The notes under the pieces were generated by a model. The model was given only the letters and a program-made list of their open reading frames with translations, made no database searches and was not told the origin of the DNA. The position numbers and the translations under genes were made by a program. Below are positions 7,278-14,659 of a DNA stretch of 64,000 nucleotides, piece after piece; positions within the stretch are counted from its first letter, which is position 1, and each line of letters begins with the position of its first letter. The DNA comes from Paenibacillus tyrphae (GTDB lineage: Bacteria > Bacillota > Bacilli > Paenibacillales > NBRC-103111), in contig NZ_JNVM01000014.1 in the NCBI RefSeq assembly GCF_000722545.1, positions 62,001 through 126,000 on the forward strand. Direction: 5' to 3'.

Positions 7278-8465
7278 TTAATAAGCCAATGTAAACAGAC
7301 CGTTAATATGGGTCAAATAGCGCATGTTACTTGCTTCTTTCATCAGCGAAGCCGGAAGGCCTTTGAGGCGCGTTTGGTTTCCGCCGACGGTGCCGATCCC
7401 ATCTTTGCGGCCGAGGCTCGCCAGCGTACCGGAAAATACCGGCGTGAACGTATCCATCGGCGCATTGTTGAAGTAAGCGAAAATGTTATGTCCGATCGTC
7501 TCGCCCATTTGCCAAGCCAATTGCGCTGTCGGCGGGTAAGGACGTCCTTCGTTGCCCATAACGACCGCGCTGTCGCCGGCGAGGAAAATATCTTTATGGG
7601 ACGTGGATTGCAAGCCTTCCGTTACCGTTGCGCGGCCGCGGTTGACTTCGATACCGCAGTTGGCCACGACGGAGTTGCCTTGTACGCCGCCGGTCCATAC
7701 GAGTGTGTTCGTCTCGATGGAGCTGCCGTCCTTCAGGAATACCGTATTCTCCTGCATTTCCGTAATCGCAACGCCGGTCAAGAACTTCACGCCGCGCTTT
7801 TCGAGGCTCGTTTGTGCACGCTCGACAAGCTCTTGTGCGAAGCCGGCCAGAATGGACGGACCCGCTTCCACGGTATAAAGGGAAATATCGTTAAAATCGA
7901 CGCCTTTGCTGCGGCAAAGCTTAGGCAACATGTCCGCAAATTCGCCGACAAGCTCGATGCCGGTCAAGCCGCCGCCGCCGACAACGAATGTCGCATCGGC
8001 TTTGTTTTTCGTGCGGCTGTACTCGTCGATGCGAGCTTCCACATGCGCGCGAAGGCGGTTGGCGTCGTTCACGGATTTCAGAATGAAGCTGTGCTCCTTC
8101 AGACCCGGAATGCCGAAGAACGCCGTTTCGCTGCCGAGAGCAATAACGAGCACGTCGTAATCGTACGTTTTGCCGCTGGCCATCAGAACTTCTTTCTGGT
8201 CCGGGCGAATCTCTTCGACCGTATCGATCTGAAGATTGACATTTTTGCCGCGCAAGAGCTTTTCCAACGGCAGGGCAACCGCTTTTTCCGTCAGGTTGCC
8301 CACAGCCAGCCGGTGCAGCTCCGTAATAATCTGATGCGTCGGATAACGATTGACGACCGTAATCGTCGCTTCTTCCGCCGTCATGTACTTCCGGGCCGTC
8401 AGGGCGCTCAGCAATCCGCCGTAGCCGCCGCCTAGTATCAAAATTTGCTTAGCCATCCTGTTCAT
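7278..8465 (-). CDS. ndh: Type II NADH dehydrogenase (NDH-2)
   Basis: 395 aa, the usual length. This single-subunit flavoprotein oxidises NADH and reduces menaquinone without pumping protons. The FAD-binding dinucleotide motif LILGGGYGGL lies at 9-18 and the NAD motif FVVGGGGLTGIELVGE near residue 160. The FAD-closing motif IFLAGDSA lies near 300, followed by the quinone-site signature PYPPTAQLAWQMGE. It sits 26 bases downstream of a DUF1641 gene, the same order as yjlC-ndh in B. subtilis, which Rex controls by NADH/NAD ratio. ATG 8465 lies close to the AAGGAG site; the ATG three codons inside is an alternative start. Confidence 0.92.
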   Translation of the reverse strand: MNRMAKQILILGGGYGGLLSALTARKYMTAEEATITVVNRYPTHQIITELHRLAVGNLTEKAVALPLEKLLRGKNVNLQIDTVEEIRPDQKEVLMASGKTYDYDVLVIALGSETAFFGIPGLKEHSFILKSVNDANRLRAHVEARIDEYSRTKNKADATFVVGGGGLTGIELVGEFADMLPKLCRSKGVDFNDISLYTVEAGPSILAGFAQELVERAQTSLEKRGVKFLTGVAITEMQENTVFLKDGSSIETNTLVWTGGVQGNSVVANCGIEVNRGRATVTEGLQSTSHKDIFLAGDSAVVMGNEGRPYPPTAQLAWQMGETIGHNIFAYFNNAPMDTFTPVFSGTLASLGRKDGIGTVGGNQTRLKGLPASLMKEASNMRYLTHINGLFTLAY

Positions 8466-8491
8466 CCGCTCCTTGATTCAGCTTTCCTTTA

Positions 8492-8923
8492 TTATTGACG
8501 CTGCTGGCGCTCAGCCAAGACATCCAAGAATGCCTGAGAAAAACGGAACATCTTTTGTACTTGCGGGTCTTTCAGCATTTTGAGCAAACCAAACAGACCG
8601 ATCGTTGTGGATTCGTCCTGTGCACGGTCGTTCGCTTCGATTGCCGCGGACGCCAGACCTTTGGCTGTGTCCTGAATCGGCTTCACGAATTCTTCGACGC
8701 CGCCTTTGATGTCTTCGATAAATACGCGGTCCGTGGCTACATTTTGCACCAAATCGTACGTTTTGGTGAGGATGGTCACCATTTCTGCCAGCTTCGGCAA
8801 ATTCTCGACCAATACCGTTAAAGATTCCTGCACCTCGGGCTTCATCAACTGATCAAGCACATCCAAGGATTCCCGGGTGGGCTCGGCTGCAACTACCGCT
8901 TGTTGAGTGGATGCTACTGACAT
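8492..8923 (-). CDS. yjlC: DUF1641 protein, YjlC-like
   Basis: 143 aa, largely helical, with no signal peptide or membrane segment. The C-terminal stretch TTIGLFGLLKMLKDPQVQKMFRF is the DUF1641 hallmark, also found in proteins encoded beside formate and NADH dehydrogenases. It is the first gene of the yjlC-ndh unit. Biochemical role unknown; a membrane-recruiting or stabilising partner of the dehydrogenase is a reasonable guess from context only. Confidence 0.85.
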   Translation of the reverse strand: MSVASTQQAVVAAEPTRESLDVLDQLMKPEVQESLTVLVENLPKLAEMVTILTKTYDLVQNVATDRVFIEDIKGGVEEFVKPIQDTAKGLASAAIEANDRAQDESTTIGLFGLLKMLKDPQVQKMFRFSQAFLDVLAERQQRQ

Positions 8924-9058
8924 TAGAGAACGTCCTCCTTTACTTTGGAATAGAAGTCCGTTAATTGTGTCGATACCTGGTCAGGCGATGCAAACATCAT
9001 GTTTTTCTCGAAAATATAGGAAGCGAGGAGAAGCCCGTTCGGAGGCCTCCCCTCACGC

Positions 9059-9076
9059 TTGTTACAATTTTCACAT
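9059..9076. promoter_or_regulatory. Rex-like site upstream of yjlC-ndh
   Basis: On the minus strand ATGTGAAAATTGTAACAA fits 11 of the 14 fixed positions of the Rex consensus TTGTGAAnnnnTTCACAA. It lies about 135 bases before yjlC, downstream of the proposed promoter. Identification is by motif and context only. Confidence 0.4.
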
Positions 9077-9122
9077 TTTCGGGAGCATGATCAGGTCGAA
9101 ACGGAACCCTATATACTTATAG

Positions 9123-9152
9123 ATTATACCTCCGAAGAGGGAGCCGTGGAAA
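9123..9152 (-). promoter_or_regulatory. Possible promoter of yjlC-ndh
   Basis: Minus strand TTTCCA (9147-9152), 18 bases, perfect TATAAT (9123-9128), leaving a leader of about 190 bases. Palindrome ACAAATTTCGACATTTGT lies just upstream at 9154-9171. The rest of 8924-9319 shows no gene. Confidence 0.45.
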
Positions 9153-9319
9153 AACAAATTTCGACATTTGTGAATATTTTGTGACTAACCAACGTTCAAT
9201 TTCAGGAATGTGTCCATTTGTAGTCAGGAACCGAAAGAACTGGGAAAAGAGCGGGTGTAGATTACTTTCAGGGACCGATGCGGCTTCCTTCATCCAGCCT
9301 ATTCTTCTCTCCGAGCTAC

Positions 9320-9348
9320 TTGCCAAAATCGGGCGGCTGTGTTATTAT
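9320..9348 (+). promoter_or_regulatory. tRNA-Asp promoter
   Basis: TTGCCA (9320-9325), 17-base spacer, TATTAT (9343-9348), ending 18 bases before the mature tRNA. Confidence 0.7.
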
Positions 9349-9366
9349 CATTGTTGTCCCTAACGC

Positions 9367-9443
9367 GGAGCCGTGGTGTAGAGGCCTAACATGCCTGCCT
9401 GTCACGCAGGAGACCGCGGGTTCGAATCCCGTCGGCTCCGCCA
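9367..9443 (+). tRNA. tRNA-Asp (anticodon GTC)
   Basis: 77 bases including an encoded CCA. The acceptor stem GGAGCCG/CGGCTCC is followed by discriminator G. The anticodon stem CCTGC/GCAGG encloses CTGTCAC with anticodon GTC. The T arm is GCGGG-TTCGAAT-CCCGT. Two more bases at each end could pair but lie outside the mature molecule. The GUC anticodon carries queuosine at position 34 when precursors are available; glutamyl-Q synthetase, the enzyme that modifies it further, is encoded 204 bases downstream. Confidence 0.96.
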
Positions 9444-9541
9444 TTGATTAACTTCATTGCAAAGGGATGAGAACCCATAGGGTTCGTCGGAGCGTTTACT
9501 TCGATAGCGTTACTTCGCAGTCTCGGAGTGAAACGGAGAGT

Positions 9542-9565
9542 ATCCCGTCGGCTCCGCCATTGATT
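9542..9565 (+). repeat. Second copy of the tRNA-Asp 3' end
   Basis: 24 bases identical to 9426-9449 (T-arm 3' strand, acceptor, CCA and six flanking bases), 116 bases downstream in direct orientation. This is the form of an att-site duplication or a partial tRNA duplication. The 92 bases between the copies encode nothing recognisable. Confidence 0.75.
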
Positions 9566-9647
9566 TACTAAGGGATCACATTCATCATACATAACCAACC
9601 GGGCAGGGGAGATCCTGCTCTTTTTTGTATACCTGCGAGGTGATTCG

Positions 9648-10607
9648 ATGAGACGCGGACGGTTCGCCCCGACGCCTTCGGGACCGATGCATATCGGCAA
9701 CGCCTTCACGGCGCTGCTCGCCTGGCTGCAAATGCGGCACGCCTCCGGTACGTTCGTGCTGCGTATCGAGGATATCGACGGGCCTCGCTCCCGCCCGGGA
9801 TATACTCAGCTCATCGTAGAAGATTTAACTTGGATGGGACTGGACTGGGACGAAGGTCCGGCCACCGGCGGCCCTTTCGGCCCCTATCTGCAAAGCCAGC
9901 GGCTGGAGCTGTACGAGCAGGCGGTCCGGTGCTTGCAGCGCAGCGGACAGCTCTATCCTTGCTATTGCAGCCGGGCGGAGCTGGCCGCCAGCGCCCCGCA
10001 CGGCCTTGCCTCGGAAGGCGCCGTTTATCCCGGGCTGTGCAAGGCGCTCAGCGAGGAGGAGCGCAGGCGCAAGGCCCAGCTTAAGCCACCATCCTTGCGG
10101 GTGGCCATTCCGGAGCGCTCCTTCTCCTTCGAGGACGGCATGGCGGGCATACAGCACGTGCCGCCCGGCGCTCTTGGCGATTTTGTCGTCAAACGCGCGG
10201 ACGGACAGTTCAGTTACCAGCTGGCGGTCGTCGTCGACGATGCCGCCATGGGGATCACCGATGTGCTGCGGGGAGCAGATCTTCTCGATTCGACCCCGAG
10301 GCAGCTCGTCCTGTACGAGCTGTTGGAGACGCCCCCGCCGAGCTTCTGCCACGTTCCGCTGCTCTGTGGGCCGGAGGGCGGCAGATTGTCCAAGCGAGAT
10401 CGCAGCCTCTCTCTGGCCACTCTCCGCACTGCCGGCATTCCGCCGGAGCGGCTGATCGGCCACTTGGCTTATGCAGCCGGCCTGCTTCACCGCCCCGAAC
10501 CGGTAAAAGCGACTGAACTGGTTCCGCTTTTCACGCTGGAACGCCTCTCCGGCGAACGAATTGCTTTAAGCCGGGAGACGCTCGGCCTTCTGACCGACAG
10601 CGCTTGA
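9648..10607 (+). CDS. gluQ: Glutamyl-Q tRNA(Asp) synthetase
   Basis: 319 aa. It activates glutamate with ATP and attaches it to the cyclopentenediol ring of queuosine 34 in tRNA-Asp; it lacks the anticodon-binding domain of GluRS, and the short length agrees. The class I motif PMHIGN (HIGH-like) is at 13-18 and the LSKR form of the KMSKS motif at 247-250. The zinc ligands of the family are visible as C105-x-C107 and Y127-xxx-C131. The N-terminal RFAPTPSGPMHIGN is diagnostic. A GAGGTG site precedes ATG 9648. It lies just after tRNA-Asp(GTC), its substrate, and 5.5 kb from a queuosine-precursor transporter. Confidence 0.95.
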   Translation: MRRGRFAPTPSGPMHIGNAFTALLAWLQMRHASGTFVLRIEDIDGPRSRPGYTQLIVEDLTWMGLDWDEGPATGGPFGPYLQSQRLELYEQAVRCLQRSGQLYPCYCSRAELAASAPHGLASEGAVYPGLCKALSEEERRRKAQLKPPSLRVAIPERSFSFEDGMAGIQHVPPGALGDFVVKRADGQFSYQLAVVVDDAAMGITDVLRGADLLDSTPRQLVLYELLETPPPSFCHVPLLCGPEGGRLSKRDRSLSLATLRTAGIPPERLIGHLAYAAGLLHRPEPVKATELVPLFTLERLSGERIALSRETLGLLTDSA

Positions 10608-10620
10608 ATATATTTTAACC

Positions 10621-10667
10621 AAAAAAGGACCGTTCCACGCCTCATCCTCTGGCGCGAAACGGTCCTT
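10621..10667 (-). terminator. Terminator between gluQ and the ABC-F gene
   Basis: AAGGACCGTT (10625-10634) pairs with AACGGTCCTT (10658-10667). The long T-run lies on the minus strand, serving the ABC-F gene; it may also stop gluQ. Confidence 0.75.
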
Positions 10668-10681
10668 CGTCTTTGCCCCGC

Positions 10682-12634
10682 TTATTCCTCTCCCTCTGCC
10701 AACCACTGCTCATAGAGGCGGTCGAGCTCTTCCTGCGCGGCTTCCCGCTCCGCCCATCGCTCGCTAAGCAAAAGGGCGTCCGTACCCGCCTCCTGCTCCT
10801 GCATGGCGGCATCTATGGCGGCGAGCCGCTCTTCCGCCTCGGCAATGGACCGCTCTAGCATGTCGCGCTCCCTACTGCGGTCCGGCGCTTTCCCACGCCC
10901 GTCCGCCCTGCCCTGAGCCGAGGCCGGAACCGCAGGCTTTGCCTTCACGGCCGTAGGAGGAGTGGCGTCCCCGCTCTGAACGGCAAAAATCCCACCCGAG
11001 CTTCCGCGCTGCTTCCGCTTCTCCTGATACTCGTCGAAGCTGCCCAGATAGACGGTGATCCTGCCATGGTCCAGCTCCCAGATGCGCCCGGCCAGCCGGT
11101 TGATGAAATAGCGGTCATGCGAGATGGCGAGCACGGTACCCGGGAATGTCTCCAGCGCTTCCTCCAGCGCTTCCCGCGAGGCGATGTCCAGGTGGTTCGT
11201 CGGCTCGTCGAGCAGCAGCAGATTCGGCTTGCGAAGCACCAGCAGCGCCAGCCTCAGCCGCGTCCACTCCCCGCCCGACAACAGATTGACCGATTTGAAC
11301 ACATCCGGGCCGTAAAACAAATATTTGGCCAGAATCCCCCGGGCCTCCCCTTCCTCCAGACCCGCTTCGCTGCGAAAATAATCCAGCACCGATTTCTTCG
11401 GCGCATCCGGGTACTCCTGCTGGGCCAAATAGCCGATGTCCACGCGCGCGCCCCATTCGAAGCGGCCCTCGTCGACGGTTTCCTCGCCAAGGATGAGCTT
11501 GAACAAGGTCGATTTTCCCGATCCGTTCTTCCCGATAAGCATAACCTTGTCTCCGTAAGCCAGGGCTCCGTCGACGGCGTCCAGCAGCTTCCGGCTCCCG
11601 TAGCTCTTGCCGATGCCCTCCAGCGTCACAACCTTCCGCCCCGAACGGTCCGCCTGCGTCAGGCCGAAATCGGCGCTTTTCGCTTCCAGTACCGGCCGCT
11701 TCAGCTTCTCCATGCGGTCCAGTGCTTTTTGCATCGAAGCCGCCCGCCGGAAAAACTTCCCGTTATCGCCGATCCGTCCCCACGTTTCCAACTGCTTGAT
11801 CGTCTCCGTCATCTTCTTGATCTTCTTCTGCTGCTCCTGATAGTCGGCGAACTGCTGAAGCAGCCGCGCCTCCTTCTCCTTCATATAGCCGGTATAGTTG
11901 GTAAAATACGACTGTGATTCGCCGTCCTCCAGCTCGACGATCTTCGTGACGACCCGGTCCAGAAAATACCGGTCGTGCGAGACGATCAGGCACGAACCGT
12001 CGTATTGGGTTAAATAATCTTCCAGCCATTCGACGCCGTGCAGGTCAAGGTGATTCGTCGGTTCGTCCAGTAGCAGCAGCTCGGGCTTGCGAATCAGCTG
12101 CGAGGCCAGATTGATGCGGGTCTTCTCTCCTCCCGACAGCGTGGCGTACGTCTGGGTATAGCTGCCGCGGTCAATCCGCAGGCCGTCCGCGACCCGCTCG
12201 ATGACGGCATCCAGCTCGTAGCCACCCCCGCGCTCGAACTTCTCCTGCAGCGCCGCATACTGCTCCAGCCACCCGGCCAGCCGGTCCGGGCCGTCTGCGG
12301 CGTCCGGCTCCGACATGAGCTTCTCCAGCTCCGTCATCTTCAAACGGCACTCCAGCAGCTCCCGATGGCCGAGGGCCAGCACGTCATAGACGGTCCGGCC
12401 TTCGAACTCCGCCGGAATTTGCGTCAAATAGCCGATTCGGGTTCCTCTCCGTACGGTAAGCTGCCCGGCGTCGGGACGAAGCTGCCCGGCGATCAATTGC
12501 AATAAAGTCGATTTGCCGCTGCCGTTGCGACCGATCAGTCCGATGCGTTCGCCTTGCTGAATATCCAAGTTTACATCTTCAAGAACAAGCTGTGCGCCAT
12601 GGTACGCTTTTATATTTTGACAGTTAACGATCAT
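10682..12634 (-). CDS. ABC-F ribosome-associated ATPase, possible antibiotic-resistance type
   Basis: 650 aa from ATG 12634, set by a GGAGG site; longer readings would start in the attenuator. Two ATPase domains lie in one chain without membrane segments: Walker A GRNGSGKST at 35-43 and GKNGSGKST near 350, each with LSGGE and LLLLDEPTNHLD. The inter-domain linker, residues about 240-290, is charged and helical with NYTGYMKEKEARLLQQF, the ABC-F P-site tRNA-interaction motif. A C-terminal acidic coiled coil of about 60 residues follows a Pro/Ala-rich stretch. ABC-F proteins rescue stalled or drug-bound ribosomes. An upstream ORF and terminator hairpin resemble the leaders of inducible resistance ABC-F genes, but YdiF- or Uup-like housekeeping roles remain possible. 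Confidence 0.9.
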   Translation of the reverse strand: MIVNCQNIKAYHGAQLVLEDVNLDIQQGERIGLIGRNGSGKSTLLQLIAGQLRPDAGQLTVRRGTRIGYLTQIPAEFEGRTVYDVLALGHRELLECRLKMTELEKLMSEPDAADGPDRLAGWLEQYAALQEKFERGGGYELDAVIERVADGLRIDRGSYTQTYATLSGGEKTRINLASQLIRKPELLLLDEPTNHLDLHGVEWLEDYLTQYDGSCLIVSHDRYFLDRVVTKIVELEDGESQSYFTNYTGYMKEKEARLLQQFADYQEQQKKIKKMTETIKQLETWGRIGDNGKFFRRAASMQKALDRMEKLKRPVLEAKSADFGLTQADRSGRKVVTLEGIGKSYGSRKLLDAVDGALAYGDKVMLIGKNGSGKSTLFKLILGEETVDEGRFEWGARVDIGYLAQQEYPDAPKKSVLDYFRSEAGLEEGEARGILAKYLFYGPDVFKSVNLLSGGEWTRLRLALLVLRKPNLLLLDEPTNHLDIASREALEEALETFPGTVLAISHDRYFINRLAGRIWELDHGRITVYLGSFDEYQEKRKQRGSSGGIFAVQSGDATPPTAVKAKPAVPASAQGRADGRGKAPDRSRERDMLERSIAEAEERLAAIDAAMQEQEAGTDALLLSERWAEREAAQEELDRLYEQWLAEGEE

Positions 12635-12675
12635 CTTAAGGAATCCTCCTTGTTGTGATCCTAACCTTTGTATGC

Positions 12676-12713
12676 AACAAAAAGAGCCGCAGGAAAAAAT
12701 CCCTACGGCTCTT
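12676..12713 (-). terminator. Attenuator-like terminator in the ABC-F leader
   Basis: Minus strand AGAGCCGTAGG, loop GATTTTTT, then CCTGCGGCTCT and TTTTT. It lies 42 bases before the ABC-F start and 22 bases after the upstream ORF stop, so it may act by premature termination. A small hairpin GGATGCCAGTCC just upstream could take part in switching. Confidence 0.7.
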
Positions 12714-12734
12714 CGGACTGGCATCCGTTTGCGG

Positions 12735-12878
12735 TTAAGGTAGGATTATTTTCGCGAATGGTGAAACCGTATAGTCATTTTTGGACAGACCTCTCCCGTT
12801 GACGGAAAAAGCATGCACAATGCCAGCCAAAAGCATCAACAGCTGGCTAATACGGTTGTTCACCATCTCGTGATTCAT
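12735..12878 (-). CDS. 47-aa upstream ORF (leader peptide) of the ABC-F gene
   Basis: ATG 12878 follows GAGGAGGTGAGGTAGG, one of the best ribosome binding sites in the window. The peptide starts MNHEMVNNRISQLLMLLAG, has a hydrophobic middle (QLLMLLAGIVHAF) and ends in SPFAKIILP before TAA. It lies between a promoter and the attenuator, so ribosome stalling or read-through on it could decide whether the terminator forms. No similarity to a named leader peptide is recognised. A free-standing small membrane protein is the alternative. Confidence 0.6.
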   Translation of the reverse strand: MNHEMVNNRISQLLMLLAGIVHAFSVNGRGLSKNDYTVSPFAKIILP

Positions 12879-12912
12879 CCTACCTCACCTCCTCTTGTTC
12901 AAGTTATTTACA

Positions 12913-12942
12913 ACTCTACCATAACGGACAGGCGGTTGGCAA
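12913..12942 (-). promoter_or_regulatory. Promoter of the ABC-F leader
   Basis: Minus strand TTGCCA (12937-12942), 18 bases, TAGAGT (12913-12918), placing transcription start just before the strong ribosome binding site of the upstream ORF. Confidence 0.5.
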
Positions 12943-12979
12943 GCTTAACCGGCAGTTGCCGTCCGGATTGAGCGCTGCG

Positions 12980-13330
12980 CTACGGTTGTACGGCTTCCCC
13001 GGCCGCCGCGCCTTCCAGCAGACGGTCCATGTCGAGCAAAATAAAGAAGCGGTCGTCCTGCCGATAAATTCCGCGAAGGTACCGGTCATCGATCCGCATA
13101 ACGGAGCCGGCGGCTTTGATCTCGGCATCCCGAACGCGCAGCACTTCCGTCACCTCGTCGATCACGATTCCTACGTCCCGACCTTCCGCTTCCATTACAA
13201 TCACACGCGATTTTGCCGTCGGCTTCTCCTCCGGTAGGCGCAGACGCAAGCATTGCCGCAAATCGTAGACCGGCAGCACCGTTCCGCGCAGGGGTACACG
13301 TTGCAATTTCTTGATTTGCGTTTTCCACAT
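12980..13330 (-). pseudogene. N-terminally truncated CheW-like domain
   Basis: 116 codons. VPLRGTVLPVYDLRQCL matches the core of CheW (usual form GV-x-LRGxVxPVxDLR) and the rest, VIVMEAEGRDVGIVIDEVTEVLRV, follows the family to its end. About 45 residues that form the first subdomain in CheW (about 140-160 aa) are missing, and the 100 bases upstream do not supply them in another frame. CheW couples chemoreceptors to CheA; without the first subdomain the fold should fail. No chemotaxis genes lie nearby. Probably a relic; a weak GGACGG site before ATG 13330 leaves slight doubt. Confidence 0.6.
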
Positions 13331-13551
13331 CGGTTATCCGTCCTATCTGCGCCTTCATGCTGTACGTAGTGAAAAGCAAGATCGTCTAGGTTCCTTATTC
13401 TTCGGTATGCTCACACTATAATCAAAGAGAACCGCACTGACAAGATGAAAAGGACACAAATCGGGCAACTTTTGGATGGTCTAAAAGCATTAACTTCCAT
13501 GGTAATTGGAGGGTTGGGGAAGGCGGCTGTTGAGAACGGATGCGAGAGCGC

Positions 13552-13619
13552 AAAAAAAACGCGCCGGTTCGTGGCTGCAGGCCGTTGTGGCTTCGTGTCC
13601 GGCAGCCAACGAATGCGCG
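13552..13619 (-). terminator. Terminator after the YceI gene
   Basis: Minus strand: a long stem formed by CGCG, TTCGTTGGCTGC and GCAGCCACGAA, CGCG, followed by eight T. The rest of 13331-13638 shows no gene. Confidence 0.75.
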
Positions 13620-13638
13620 ATTGCGGTGTACGGGCAGT

Positions 13639-14313
13639 CTATTTTTTCAAGATGAGCCTTAATTGCACGGTCACGTTGTTCTCGGTGGATACGACAACCG
13701 CGTGAGGATTTTTCAAGCCGAAATCTTCAAAGGTAACGACCGTGCTGCCTTCCATACGGATCGCGTCTTGGCTGTAAACCGCGTCGCTCTTGAACGTGAC
13801 GTCCTTGGGTTTGCCATTCACGGTAAGCGTACCGGTCATGTCGAAAGAAACCTTCTCCCCCTCTTTCCACGTCTTAGGGAAGTTCTCGAACGATTTTAGT
13901 GTAAATTTGGCTTCGGGGTTCGCAGCGGCGTTCAGGAACTTCTCCCCTTGGACATGCTCGTCCCTCTGCGAGTTGCCGGACGAGATCGATTTGAGGTCGA
14001 GCGCCGCCTCGGCTTTCATCTTGGACGGATCGGACGAATCAAGCGTCCAGCTCCCTTTCACTGCGCTGCCTTCGAAGTTCACGGTTTCCTTGGAGGTCGT
14101 GACCGAGAAGTATACTTTGGAATCCGGGCTGATGTTCCACTGCCCGTCCAGCTTGCTTGCTTCAACGGCCCCCCCGGCAGCCTGCGCCGTGGCATTCGCA
14201 GGAATCACGTTCTGTACCGCCACATGGTTCCCCGCGTAATAATCGTAAGCGGCATATCCCCCTCCGACGACTACGACAGCACCTACGGCAAAAGCGACCA
14301 ACTTCAATTTCAT
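13639..14313 (-). CDS. YceI-family lipid-binding-like protein, membrane anchored
   Basis: 224 aa. Residues 5-25 form one membrane segment or uncleaved signal. The YceI lipocalin-like barrel follows from about residue 55: WNISPDSKVYFSVTTSKETVNFEGS, then RDEHVQGEKFLNAAANPEAKFTL, the family signature (usual form RdxHLrsxdFfda), and GTLTVNGKPKDVTF. YceI proteins bind polyisoprenoids or amphiphiles outside the membrane; some are stress-induced. ATG 14313 follows AAGGAGG. Two BlaI/MecI-like palindromes lie 77 and 188 bases upstream, so expression may respond to a cell-wall signal. Confidence 0.88.
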   Translation of the reverse strand: MKLKLVAFAVGAVVVVGGGYAAYDYYAGNHVAVQNVIPANATAQAAGGAVEASKLDGQWNISPDSKVYFSVTTSKETVNFEGSAVKGSWTLDSSDPSKMKAEAALDLKSISSGNSQRDEHVQGEKFLNAAANPEAKFTLKSFENFPKTWKEGEKVSFDMTGTLTVNGKPKDVTFKSDAVYSQDAIRMEGSTVVTFEDFGLKNPHAVVVSTENNVTVQLRLILKK

Positions 14314-14389
14314 AATAATTATTCCTCCTTCATCATATTAGCTGCGGTGCAGCCTGTTTTCTTCATGGGCAGATTCGCTTGACCCCCTA

Positions 14390-14416
14390 AATTACACTAC
14401 AACATGTAGTGTAATT
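14390..14416. promoter_or_regulatory. BlaI/MecI-like operator, proximal copy
   Basis: Perfect 12-base arms AATTACACTACA and TGTAGTGTAATT around ACA. The core ACTACA...TGTAGT resembles the MecI/BlaI dyad TACTACA...TGTAGTA. It lies 77 bases upstream of the YceI gene. Confidence 0.6.
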
Positions 14417-14500
14417 AACGAAAAAAAATTCCCTTACGGTACGCCTGATGCAAAAAAACATCGAGTCCCGCTTCATCAGTATAGCATCATCGGCGCCGGA

Positions 14501-14521
14501 TACACTACACATGGTAGTGTA
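14501..14521. promoter_or_regulatory. BlaI/MecI-like operator, distal copy
   Basis: TACACTAC and GTAGTGTA around five bases, about 85 bases beyond the proximal copy and with the same half-site. The region 14417-14611 otherwise shows no gene. Confidence 0.5.
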
Positions 14522-14611
14522 ATGGAGCGCGAATAGCACACCTTCTCCGTTCTTGTGGCCTATCGTAACTGGTCTGCCTTAATTTTAGCTGAAGCGAAGA
14601 TTAAAATAAGA

Positions 14612-14649
14612 TTAAAAATTTGGCGAGACCCTCGGGCTGAAGGCCTCGC
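14612..14649 (-). terminator. Terminator after the YdeI-like gene
   Basis: Minus strand GCGAGGCC pairs with GGTCTCGC, followed by CAAATTTTT. Confidence 0.6.
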
Positions 14650-14659
14650 TTGTTTGCTT

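Noticed and set aside
7308..8435. 375-codon plus-strand ORF
   Set aside because: Antisense to ndh, whose FAD and NAD motifs are clear.
9170..9187. TTGTGAATATTTTGTGAC as a Rex site
   Set aside because: The two halves are direct, not inverted, repeats; the 9059-9076 site fits better.
9386..9709. Minus-strand ORF across tRNA-Asp containing ADGIRTRGL
   Set aside because: A well-known false translation of a tRNA-Asp gene on the opposite strand; no ribosome binding site, and it also covers the gluQ start.
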